DNA from: Nocardioides sp.
GTDB lineage: Bacteria; Actinomycetota; Actinomycetes; Propionibacteriales; Nocardioidaceae
Length of the DNA stretch: 7,170 nucleotides
NCBI GenBank assembly: GCA_003519585.1
Contig: DOWL01000124.1
Location: forward strand, 1,251-8,420
Direction: 5' to 3'
Positions 1 to 5,567 of this stretch are shown one piece after another. The position numbers and the translations under genes are program-made. The stretch's first letter is position 1. The number at the start of each line of letters is the position of its first letter. The notes under the pieces are model-generated. The model was not told the origin of the DNA. It did not search any database and worked only from the letters and a program-made list of their open reading frames with translations.

Positions 1-1006
1 GCCCACCCCGCCGCCGGTGGCACCCCCGGTCGACCGTGAACCGGCGGGTCCGCGACGGCGGCTCCGGTTCCGGTTCCGCTACCTCCTCGTGCTCCTGCTG
101 CTCTGGGCGGCCTATCTGGTCATCGTGCCGGTGATGGCCTGGAACAAGGTCGACAAGGTCGAGTGGCAGCCGGAGGGTGACCGGCCCGCGGACCAGCCCG
201 GTACGACGTACCTGCTGGTCGGCAGCGACTCCCGCGCCGGCCTCTCCAAGGAGCAGCGCAAGGAGCTCAGCACGGGCAACGCCGGCGGGGGCCGCACCGA
301 CACGATCATGCTGTTGCACACCGGTTCGGGCCCCAACCTGCTGCTGTCGATCCCGCGCGACTCGATCGTCGACATCCCCGGCCACGGCACCACCAAGATC
401 AATGCCGCCTACGCATACGGCGGGCCGCAGCTCCTCGTGCAGACCATCGAGCAGGACACCGGCGTGAAGATCGACGACTACGTCGAGATCGGCATGGGCG
501 GTGTGGCCGGCATCGTCGATGCCGTGGGCGGGATCGAGGTGTGCCCGAAGCAGAACATGAAGGACAAGCTCGCGGGTCTGAACATCAAGAAGGGCTGCCA
601 GGAGGTCGACGGGACGACCGCCCTCGCCTACGCCCGGTCGCGCCACGCCTCGGCGACCGGCGACATCGACCGGGTCCGTCGTCAGCGGGAGGTGGTCTCC
701 GCGGTGGGCGCGGCGGTGGTCTCGCCGTGGAACGTGATCAACCCGGTGAGGTACTGGCGGCTCAACAATGCGATTCCGGACTTCTTCGCCTTCGGCGACG
801 GCATGGGCCCGGTGCGCAGTGCCATGTGGGCGATCGCGATGACCCGGGTCAACGGCGACAAGGGGCTGACCTGCGTGGTCCCCCTGCAGGACTTGGCGGT
901 CAACTGGGACCCCGAGAAGGCGCCGCAGATGTTCCAGAAGATCATCGAGGACGACACGGCGTCCATCGGCAAGGACCTGTGCTCACCCACCGGGGGGATC
1001 GGATGA
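1..1006 (+). CDS. LCP (LytR-CpsA-Psr) family cell-wall glycopolymer ligase, 5' partial
   Basis: LCP proteins are membrane-anchored phosphotransferases that move glycopolymers (teichoic acid, arabinogalactan, capsule) from lipid carriers to peptidoglycan outside the cell. Numbering from an in-frame GTG at base 17, an arginine-rich cytoplasmic stretch (about 13-21) precedes one membrane helix (about 22-41). The catalytic domain follows, with family motifs YLLVGSDSR (65-73), GRTDTIMLLH (92-101), SIPRDS (111-116), KINAAYAYGG (127-136), VDAVGGIEVC (167-176), LAYARSRH (203-210) and DIDRVRRQREV (216-226). The arginines and aspartates in these motifs match those that bind the polyprenyl pyrophosphate and metal. 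Four cysteines (176, 194, 286, 322) lie on the extracytoplasmic side and could form disulfides. The frame stays open through a proline-rich stretch to base 2, and the GTG has no visible ribosome binding site, so the true start probably lies upstream of the window. The stop overlaps the next gene. Family is certain; the polymer substrate is unknown. Confidence 0.93.
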   Translation, partial: PTPPPVAPPVDREPAGPRRRLRFRFRYLLVLLLLWAAYLVIVPVMAWNKVDKVEWQPEGDRPADQPGTTYLLVGSDSRAGLSKEQRKELSTGNAGGGRTDTIMLLHTGSGPNLLLSIPRDSIVDIPGHGTTKINAAYAYGGPQLLVQTIEQDTGVKIDDYVEIGMGGVAGIVDAVGGIEVCPKQNMKDKLAGLNIKKGCQEVDGTTALAYARSRHASATGDIDRVRRQREVVSAVGAAVVSPWNVINPVRYWRLNNAIPDFFAFGDGMGPVRSAMWAIAMTRVNGDKGLTCVVPLQDLAVNWDPEKAPQMFQKIIEDDTASIGKDLCSPTGGIG

Positions 1007-1890
1007 CCGCCTCGTTCCAACCTTCGCTCTACGAGACGCTCTCGGTCTCGCTCGACGAGGACGGCGTCGCCACCCTGACGCTCGACCGACCCGCACAGCT
1101 CAACGCCTTCGACCTGACGATGGCCGGTGAGCTCGAGCGGTTCTTCCTCACCGACGCGCGCGACGACGCGGTCCGCGCGGTGGTGGTCACCGGCGCCGGC
1201 CGGGCGTTCTGCGCGGGCATGGACCTCTCGGCCGAAGGCAACGTCTTCGGCCTCGACGAGTCGCTCGAACCCACGCCTGAGGAGTTCCGGGCGGCGTACG
1301 ACGAGCCGCCGTACCGCGACGGGGTGCGCGACACCGGCGGTCGGGTGACGCTGGCGATCCACGCGCTCCCCAAGCCGGTCATCGCCGCCATCAACGGCGC
1401 CGCCGTCGGCATCGGCGCGACGATGACGCTCGCGATGGACCTGCGGCTCGCCTCGACCGATGCCCGGATCGGCTTCGTCTTCGGCCGGATCGGCATCACC
1501 CCGGAGGCGGCGTCGTCGTGGTTCCTGCCGCGCATCGTGGGTCTGCCCCAGGCACTCGAGTGGATCTACGCCGCCGACATCCTCACCGCCGACCAGGCGC
1601 TGGCCGGCCGCCTGGTGCGCTCGGTGCATCCGCCGGAGGAGTTGCTCCCCGCGGCGCAGGAGCTGGCGCGGTCCTTCGTCCGTGGCCGCTCGGCGGTCGC
1701 GCTGGGACTGGCCAAGCAGTTGCTCTACCGGCACTCCGGTTCGGCCGAGCCGCTCGAGGCGCACCTGTCGGACTCGTTGGCGGTCTACTGGACGTCGATC
1801 GCCGACGGCAAAGAGGGCGTGGCGGCGTTCCTCGAGAAGCGGCCGGCGCGGTTCACCGGCCGGGCCTCGGAACTCCCCGAGATCTTCTGA
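1003..1890 (+). CDS. Crotonase-superfamily enoyl-CoA hydratase/isomerase
   Basis: This 295-residue cytoplasmic enzyme acts on acyl-CoA thioesters through an oxyanion hole. The N-terminal half carries TLTLDRPAQLNAF (24-36) and the CoA/oxyanion segment GAGRAFCAGMDL (64-75). The second oxyanion segment is INGAAVGIGATMTLAMD (130-146), followed by ITPEAASSWFLPRIVG (165-180). Aligned by eye to rat enoyl-CoA hydratase, the two catalytic glutamates (Glu144, Glu164) are replaced by Thr140 and Phe160. Glu168 instead sits where peroxisomal delta3,delta2-enoyl-CoA isomerases carry their catalytic Glu and PaaG its Asp. This suggests isomerase or another crotonase chemistry rather than classical hydration. 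The loop at about 81-112 is longer than in short hydratases. The ATG overlaps the LCP stop as ATGA, with a G-run at 992-997 as a poor ribosome binding site, so translation is probably coupled. An open frame continues upstream in phase from 541, but it is a shadow inside the LCP gene. Superfamily is certain; the reaction is not. Confidence 0.93.
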   Translation: MTASFQPSLYETLSVSLDEDGVATLTLDRPAQLNAFDLTMAGELERFFLTDARDDAVRAVVVTGAGRAFCAGMDLSAEGNVFGLDESLEPTPEEFRAAYDEPPYRDGVRDTGGRVTLAIHALPKPVIAAINGAAVGIGATMTLAMDLRLASTDARIGFVFGRIGITPEAASSWFLPRIVGLPQALEWIYAADILTADQALAGRLVRSVHPPEELLPAAQELARSFVRGRSAVALGLAKQLLYRHSGSAEPLEAHLSDSLAVYWTSIADGKEGVAAFLEKRPARFTGRASELPEIF

Positions 1891-1896
1891 CGCGGG

Positions 1897-2634
1897 TCAG
1901 CGGAGCGTGCGCGACAGCAGCGCCTCGAGCTCCTTGAAGTGCCGCTCGGCCCCCGCCTCGTCGTACATCGAGGTGTCCGCCATCGTGTAGCCGTGGGCGG
2001 CGCCCTCGTAGATCTCGTTGAGGTGCGGACGTTCGGCGGCCTGCAGGGTCTCCTCGAGCTGGGCGACCTGGTCGAGGGTCATCGAGCGGTCCTGGTCGGC
2101 GTTGCCGAAGACGTACTCCGCGGTGCTGCCCGCGATCGCCAGGTGCGGGCTGTCGTCGGCATCGGTCACCAGGCCGCCGCCGTGGAAGCCACCTACGGCG
2201 CCGACCGTCCCGGGGAACCGCCCGGCCGTGCGTACGGCGAGCCGGGCGCCCATGCAGTAGCCGGTCACTCCGATCGGACCGTCGCCGGCGTACTCGAGCA
2301 GCGTGCGCACCCACGCGTCGGCATCCGGCAGCGCGCGGTCAGGCGTGTAGCCCTGTACCCGGTCCATCAGGCCACCGGCGAAGAACGCCTCGCGGGCCCC
2401 GTCCTCGCGGAGGTCGCCCTGCGGCGCCAACTCCGCGGCGGATCCGTCGCGGTAGAAGACGTGGGGCGCGAGCACGACGTACCCCCACGAGGCGATCCGG
2501 TCGGCCATCTCCTCGATCTGCGGGCGCAGCCCGATGGCGTCGACGTAGAACAGCACGCCCGGGTCGCCGGCCCGCCCGGTGAGGTAGGCCTCGGCGTTGC
2601 CGTCCGCAGCCTCGATCTGGATGGTCTCGCCCAC
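1897..2634 (-). CDS. Dienelactone hydrolase family protein (alpha/beta hydrolase)
   Basis: This 245-residue cytoplasmic protein has the length and layout of the dienelactone hydrolase (DLH) family, which uses a Cys-Asp-His triad to open lactones or cleave esters. The core begins with PGVLFYVDAIGL (25-36) and the helix and strand EEMADRIASWGYVVLAPHVF (41-60). The nucleophile elbow is GYCMGA (125-130, Cys127), the acid is Asp180 in FGNAD (176-180), and the histidine is His214 in GAAHGYTMAD (211-220). Actinobacteria carry many such paralogues of unknown substrate, so the true dienelactone activity of chloroaromatic pathways should not be assumed, and no chlorocatechol genes lie nearby. The GTG start places the first beta strand normally. 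The frame is open further upstream but offers no ATG at a sensible place and would run into the upstream gene. The ribosome binding site is weak. The gene lies 70 bases downstream of the membrane-protein gene on the same strand, and its stop is 6 bases from the crotonase stop. Confidence 0.9.
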   Translation of the reverse strand: MGETIQIEAADGNAEAYLTGRAGDPGVLFYVDAIGLRPQIEEMADRIASWGYVVLAPHVFYRDGSAAELAPQGDLREDGAREAFFAGGLMDRVQGYTPDRALPDADAWVRTLLEYAGDGPIGVTGYCMGARLAVRTAGRFPGTVGAVGGFHGGGLVTDADDSPHLAIAGSTAEYVFGNADQDRSMTLDQVAQLEETLQAAERPHLNEIYEGAAHGYTMADTSMYDEAGAERHFKELEALLSRTLR

Positions 2635-2704
2635 CCGTCGGACTCTACGACGTGGACGCGAGACCGACCTGGCTCGGGGCCGCCGTGACCATGGCCGGTT
2701 CGGG

Positions 2705-3106
2705 CTAAACCCGCTCTGCGGGCGCGGCCTTGCGTGAGGGACGCAGGACCAGGGCAGCGACGCCGATCTGCACCAGCGCGCCGATGGAGTTGAACACTCG
2801 GCCGGGCGTGCCGACCTCGGGGACGAACAGGAAGCCGAGGCTCGCAACAGCGACCAGGATCAGGGCGGCGGCGCCGATCCGTCGGGCGGCGGGCGCCCTG
2901 GTGATCCACGAGACCAGCAGAGCGACGACCCCGATCGCGCCGAAGACGACGAAGGCGACCCAGGCATTGCCCTGATAGCCATCGCCCTCACGGGCTTCGG
3001 GTGAGATCCCCAGCAGGACGTTGGAGAGCGACAGCAGGATGCCGAGGGCGTGGCCAACGTGGTTGGCGACCGAGAACGTGGGCTTGGGTACGGCGGTGAT
3101 GGTCAT
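2705..3106 (-). CDS. Small four-helix integral membrane protein, function unknown
   Basis: I do not recognise a named family for this 133-residue protein. It shows four hydrophobic segments at about 12-34, 48-68, 77-95 and 104-121. A short polar N-terminus precedes them, an acidic/Gly-rich loop (about 35-47, SPEAREGDGYQG) lies between helices 1 and 2, and a basic loop (70-76, RAPAARR) lies between helices 2 and 3. The C-terminal tail is basic (RPSRKAAPAERV). By the positive-inside rule, the basic loop and tail suggest that both termini face the cytoplasm. The ATG is well supported by AAAGGA seven bases upstream. There are no catalytic motifs and no cysteines. It is transcribed divergently from the response regulator/kinase pair across a 128-base gap, so it could be a target or accessory of that system; this is inference from position only. 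It may share a transcript with the downstream hydrolase. Confidence 0.85.
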   Translation of the reverse strand: MTITAVPKPTFSVANHVGHALGILLSLSNVLLGISPEAREGDGYQGNAWVAFVVFGAIGVVALLVSWITRAPAARRIGAAALILVAVASLGFLFVPEVGTPGRVFNSIGALVQIGVAALVLRPSRKAAPAERV

Positions 3107-3111
3107 GACGG

Positions 3112-3119
3112 TTTCCTTT
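3112..3119 (-). promoter_or_regulatory. Strong ribosome binding site of the membrane-protein gene
   Basis: Reading the minus strand, AAAGGAAA lies just upstream of the ATG at 3106, with AAAGGA ending seven bases before it. This is the clearest Shine-Dalgarno sequence in the window and fixes the start of the small membrane protein. Confidence 0.7.
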
Positions 3120-3209
3120 CAGTGTCGAGATGGGCACCATCAACGTCGCGTCGGTGCAGGTCCCGGCGGAATCGGGATCGGTCCCCCACGAGTGCGTCGC
3201 GTTCCTATG

Positions 3210-3228
3210 GCACCAGGAAACCAGGTGC
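3210..3228 (+). repeat. Near-perfect inverted repeat covering the response regulator's ribosome binding site
   Basis: The left arm GCACCAGG (3210-3217) and right arm CCAGGTGC (3221-3228) flank a three-base AAA centre. Seven of eight positions pair; the exception is one A-A mismatch. The right arm contains AGGTG (3223-3227), the likely Shine-Dalgarno sequence, seven bases before the ATG at 3235. It could be an operator dyad in DNA or a small hairpin that hides the ribosome binding site in RNA. The pairing is seen directly; the function is inferred. Confidence 0.45.
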
Positions 3229-3234
3229 GGAACC

Positions 3235-3888
3235 ATGGCGAGCGTGCCGATCCGCGTCCTCATCGCCGACGACCACGCCGTGGTCCGCGACGGGCTCGCG
3301 CTGGTGCTCACCCAGTTGGACGGCTTCGAGGTGGTGGGTGAAGCCGCGGACGGCGAGGCGGCCGTCCGGCAGGCCGTGATCCTCAAGCCGGACGCGATCC
3401 TGATGGACATCCAGATGCCGGGGATGGACGGCATCGAGGCCACTCGCCAGATCGCCCGGCTGGTCCCAGGATCGGCCGTCCTGATGCTCTCGATGTACGA
3501 CGACGAGGCGGCTGCCGTGGGCGCCGTGCGAGCCGGCGCGCGTGGCTATCTGCTCAAGGGCGCCGGTCACGATGAGGTGGCCGCGGCACTGCGGGCCGTG
3601 GTCTCCGGGCAGGCGACGTTCGGGCCTGGCGTCGCCGACGCCCTGCTCGCGACGATCTCGGCGTCTGAGAGCGTGCCGGACTACCCGTTCCCAGAGCTCT
3701 CCGACCGCGAACGCGAGGTGCTAGATCGGCTGGCAACAGGCCAACGGACCAACGAGATCGCGGCGTCGATGTTCGTCGCCCGCAAGACGGTGAGCAACCA
3801 GCTGACCTCGATCTACAAGAAGCTGGGCGTGGCCGACCGGACCGAGGCGATCGTCCTCGCTCACGACCGCGGGTTACCACTCCGATGA
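3235..3888 (+). CDS. NarL/LuxR-family DNA-binding response regulator
   Basis: This 217-residue transcription factor has the standard two-domain layout. The receiver domain spans about 5-122, with the acidic pair Asp12-Asp13 (ADDH), phospho-acceptor Asp58 (LMDIQMPGMDG), switch Ser86 (LMLSMYDD) and Lys108 (YLLKGA). A linker leads to a LuxR-type helix-turn-helix (about 154-212) with LSDREREVLDRLATGQ (155-170), TNEIA (172-176) and the recognition region VARKTVSNQLTSIYKKLGV (181-199). Every residue needed for phosphorelay is present, so it should be a functional phosphorylation-dependent DNA-binding protein. I chose the ATG at 3235 because it puts the first receiver strand at residue 5, as is usual, and has AGGTG seven bases upstream. 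An in-frame ATG at 3130 would add 35 residues with no domain. The stop overlaps the kinase start (ATGA), so the two are co-translated partners. Target genes are unknown; the divergent membrane gene is a candidate. Confidence 0.95.
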   Translation: MASVPIRVLIADDHAVVRDGLALVLTQLDGFEVVGEAADGEAAVRQAVILKPDAILMDIQMPGMDGIEATRQIARLVPGSAVLMLSMYDDEAAAVGAVRAGARGYLLKGAGHDEVAAALRAVVSGQATFGPGVADALLATISASESVPDYPFPELSDREREVLDRLATGQRTNEIAASMFVARKTVSNQLTSIYKKLGVADRTEAIVLAHDRGLPLR

Positions 3889-5567
3889 CGTGGGACCCGG
3901 AGTCCGTGGGGTGGCTGGTCGCGGGACTGCTCCTCGTCGGCTCCGGGCTCTGCCTCTGCGTCCAGACCAAGATCTACACCGCAGGCGTCCTGTTCAGCCT
4001 CGCCGGCATCCTCGTCGGCCTCACCCTCGTCGCGGAGGCGGACCTGGGAGTGGTCGTGATCGCCCTGCTCGCCACGGCGATCGTCGCCTACCCGCGGTTC
4101 GTCCCCGATCTCGCGACGGCGCTCGCGCTCGCGGGCGCAATCATCGGTGGCCCGGCCCTCGCCTGGAGAGTCGAGCTCGCCGGTGTCGCCTTCGCCGTCG
4201 GCTGCGTCACGCTGACCTACCTGTGGTGGCGCCTGGAGAACGCTCGCCCGGAGACACAGGGGCCGTTGCTGTGGGTGCTGAGCACGAGCTGCGTCGTCCT
4301 GGGACTCCTCGGTGTCGCCGCGATCTCTGGGTACCCACCGATCTTCACCCCCGTCGCGTTCGGCGCGGTGGGGCTGGTCGGGGTGGCGGCGCTGGTCGGT
4401 GTCAGCCCGACGCTCCGCATCGACGGGCGCTGGTTCGCATCGCGCGCGACAGCCTTTGCGGTGGCCGTCGCCTGCGAGCTCGCGATCGCCACGCTGGTGC
4501 TCACCCTGATCACGTTGGGTTCCGATTCGCCCGGCATCGTCGCGCTGACGCTTGCCGCTGTCGGTTGCGGCATCCTCTGGCGCCCGTTGCTCGGGTCGGT
4601 GCAGACCCTGTCCGACGGCGCCTTGTTCGGCTACCGGCCCGACGCGCTGTCGGCCGCGCACCGCGTGGCGGTCAGTGTCGGGGACGACCCAGCGGCGTCG
4701 GTCCGAGCGATCCAGGAGGGCTTGGCGCTCCCCTACGCCGTGCTCGCGCTGGACGGCGAGACACCGATCGAGGCCGGCACGCCCACCGAGCATCGGCGTA
4801 CCTTTCCGATCGCCGCCGGCGACGATCACATCGGCGACCTCGCCGTCGGCGTCCGCCCGGGCGACCTCGACCTCTCCGGCGACGACGAGCGGGTGCTGAC
4901 CCTGGCGGTGCCGATCCTGGTGCAGACGATCAAGGCCCGGTCCCAGACGGCGAGTCTGCAACGCGCCCGGGAGGCCAGCGCCTCGGCGCGCGAGGAAGAA
5001 CGCCGGCGGCTCCGGCGCGACATCCACGACGGACTCGGCCCCCGCCTGACGGGGATCGCCTTCGCCGCAGACGCGGCGAAGCTGGCTGGCCAGGGGGGAG
5101 CCACGGACCCGATCCTTGATCGGATCCGTCGCGAGGCGGAGACGGCCATCAACGAGATCCGCGAACTGGTCTCGGGGCTGCGGCCGCCGGCCCTTGACGA
5201 GCTCGGGCTGGTGGGTGCCATCTCGGCGAAGGCGGAGTCGTACCCCGGGCTATCGACGACGATCGAGGCAGCCGACGTCCCGGAGTTGCCCGCGGCCGTC
5301 GAGGTCGCGGCGTACCGCATCGCTATCGAGGCGCTCACCAACGTCGCGCGACACAGCGGCGCAACCCGCGCGACGGTCGAACTGGACCCGGCGCCGGACC
5401 GGCTCACCGTCAGGGTCTCGGACAACGGCACCGGTGTCGGGGACTGGTCGCCCGGGATCGGGCTGACCTCGATGCGGGAGCGGGCCAGCGAGCTGGGCGG
5501 CACGCTGACGTCCGGGCGCACCCCGACCGGGGGGTGCGTCCTCGCCACTCTCCCGCTACCGGGTTGA
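3885..5567 (+). CDS. Polytopic membrane sensor histidine kinase, HisKA_3 (NarL/DesK) family
   Basis: This 560-residue kinase autophosphorylates and passes phosphate to the adjacent regulator. About nine hydrophobic segments fill residues 9-233 with only short loops, so the stimulus is probably sensed in or at the membrane rather than by an extracellular domain. Residues about 234-350 form a cytoplasmic linker (LLGSVQTLSDGALFGYRPD, 235-253) resembling the segment after the membrane part of ComP-like kinases, perhaps a degenerate GAF-like fold. A short coiled region (about 352-376) leads to the HisKA_3 dimerisation helix with phospho-acceptor His381 (RRDIHDGLGPRLTG, 377-390). The HATPase domain has an N box with Asn486 (EALTNVARHSG, 482-492), G1 DNGTGVG (513-519) and G2 GIGLTSMRERA (524-534). 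All catalytic motifs look intact. The ATG overlaps the regulator stop with little ribosome binding site of its own. The 3' end overlaps the opposite-strand aminotransferase by 12 bases. The signal is unknown. Confidence 0.95.
   Translation: MTWDPESVGWLVAGLLLVGSGLCLCVQTKIYTAGVLFSLAGILVGLTLVAEADLGVVVIALLATAIVAYPRFVPDLATALALAGAIIGGPALAWRVELAGVAFAVGCVTLTYLWWRLENARPETQGPLLWVLSTSCVVLGLLGVAAISGYPPIFTPVAFGAVGLVGVAALVGVSPTLRIDGRWFASRATAFAVAVACELAIATLVLTLITLGSDSPGIVALTLAAVGCGILWRPLLGSVQTLSDGALFGYRPDALSAAHRVAVSVGDDPAASVRAIQEGLALPYAVLALDGETPIEAGTPTEHRRTFPIAAGDDHIGDLAVGVRPGDLDLSGDDERVLTLAVPILVQTIKARSQTASLQRAREASASAREEERRRLRRDIHDGLGPRLTGIAFAADAAKLAGQGGATDPILDRIRREAETAINEIRELVSGLRPPALDELGLVGAISAKAESYPGLSTTIEAADVPELPAAVEVAAYRIAIEALTNVARHSGATRATVELDPAPDRLTVRVSDNGTGVGDWSPGIGLTSMRERASELGGTLTSGRTPTGGCVLATLPLPG

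Larger units (their letters stand above)
3107..3234. promoter_or_regulatory. Divergent intergenic region between membrane protein and two-component genes
   Basis: These 128 bases separate two divergent start codons, so promoters for both transcripts should lie here. I could not identify a convincing -35/-10 pair on either strand. The region holds two GCACC...GGTGC inverted pairs (3134-3138 with 3153-3157, and 3210-3214 with 3224-3228). It also holds an 8-base word, AGGAAACC, once on each strand (3110-3117 minus, 3215-3222 plus). Such repeats are plausible operator half-sites for a NarL-type regulator controlling both directions, but this is inferred from layout alone. The plus-strand frame of the response regulator stays open back to an ATG at 3130, which could hide an N-terminal extension. 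Confidence 0.5.

Noticed and set aside
541..1002. Upstream in-phase extension of the crotonase frame, giving a 449-residue ORF
   Set aside because: It lies wholly inside the LCP gene in another frame, its translation is low-complexity Arg/Gly-rich, and the crotonase fold begins just after the ATG at 1003.
682..1764. Long minus-strand ORF (360 residues) opposite LCP and crotonase
   Set aside because: Arg/Glu-rich shadow translation typical of GC-rich coding DNA, with no domain; the plus-strand genes have clear motifs.
1939..2688. Plus-strand ORF (249 residues) opposite the DLH-family hydrolase
   Set aside because: Val/Gly/Arg-rich shadow; the minus strand has the Cys-Asp-His triad.
2635..2704. 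Possible promoter or terminator between the membrane-protein and hydrolase genes
   Set aside because: I found no hairpin with a T-run and no convincing -35/-10 pair in these 70 bases; co-transcription and a separate promoter both remain possible.
3102..3109. Perfect 8-base palindrome GTCATGAC at the membrane-protein start codon
   Set aside because: It follows from GTC before an ATG followed by a Thr codon; it is too short and too easily formed by chance to call an operator.
3861..5027. Long minus-strand ORF (388 residues) opposite the kinase
   Set aside because: Composition is Arg/Asp/Gly-rich with no motif; it is the mirror of the kinase's codon bias.
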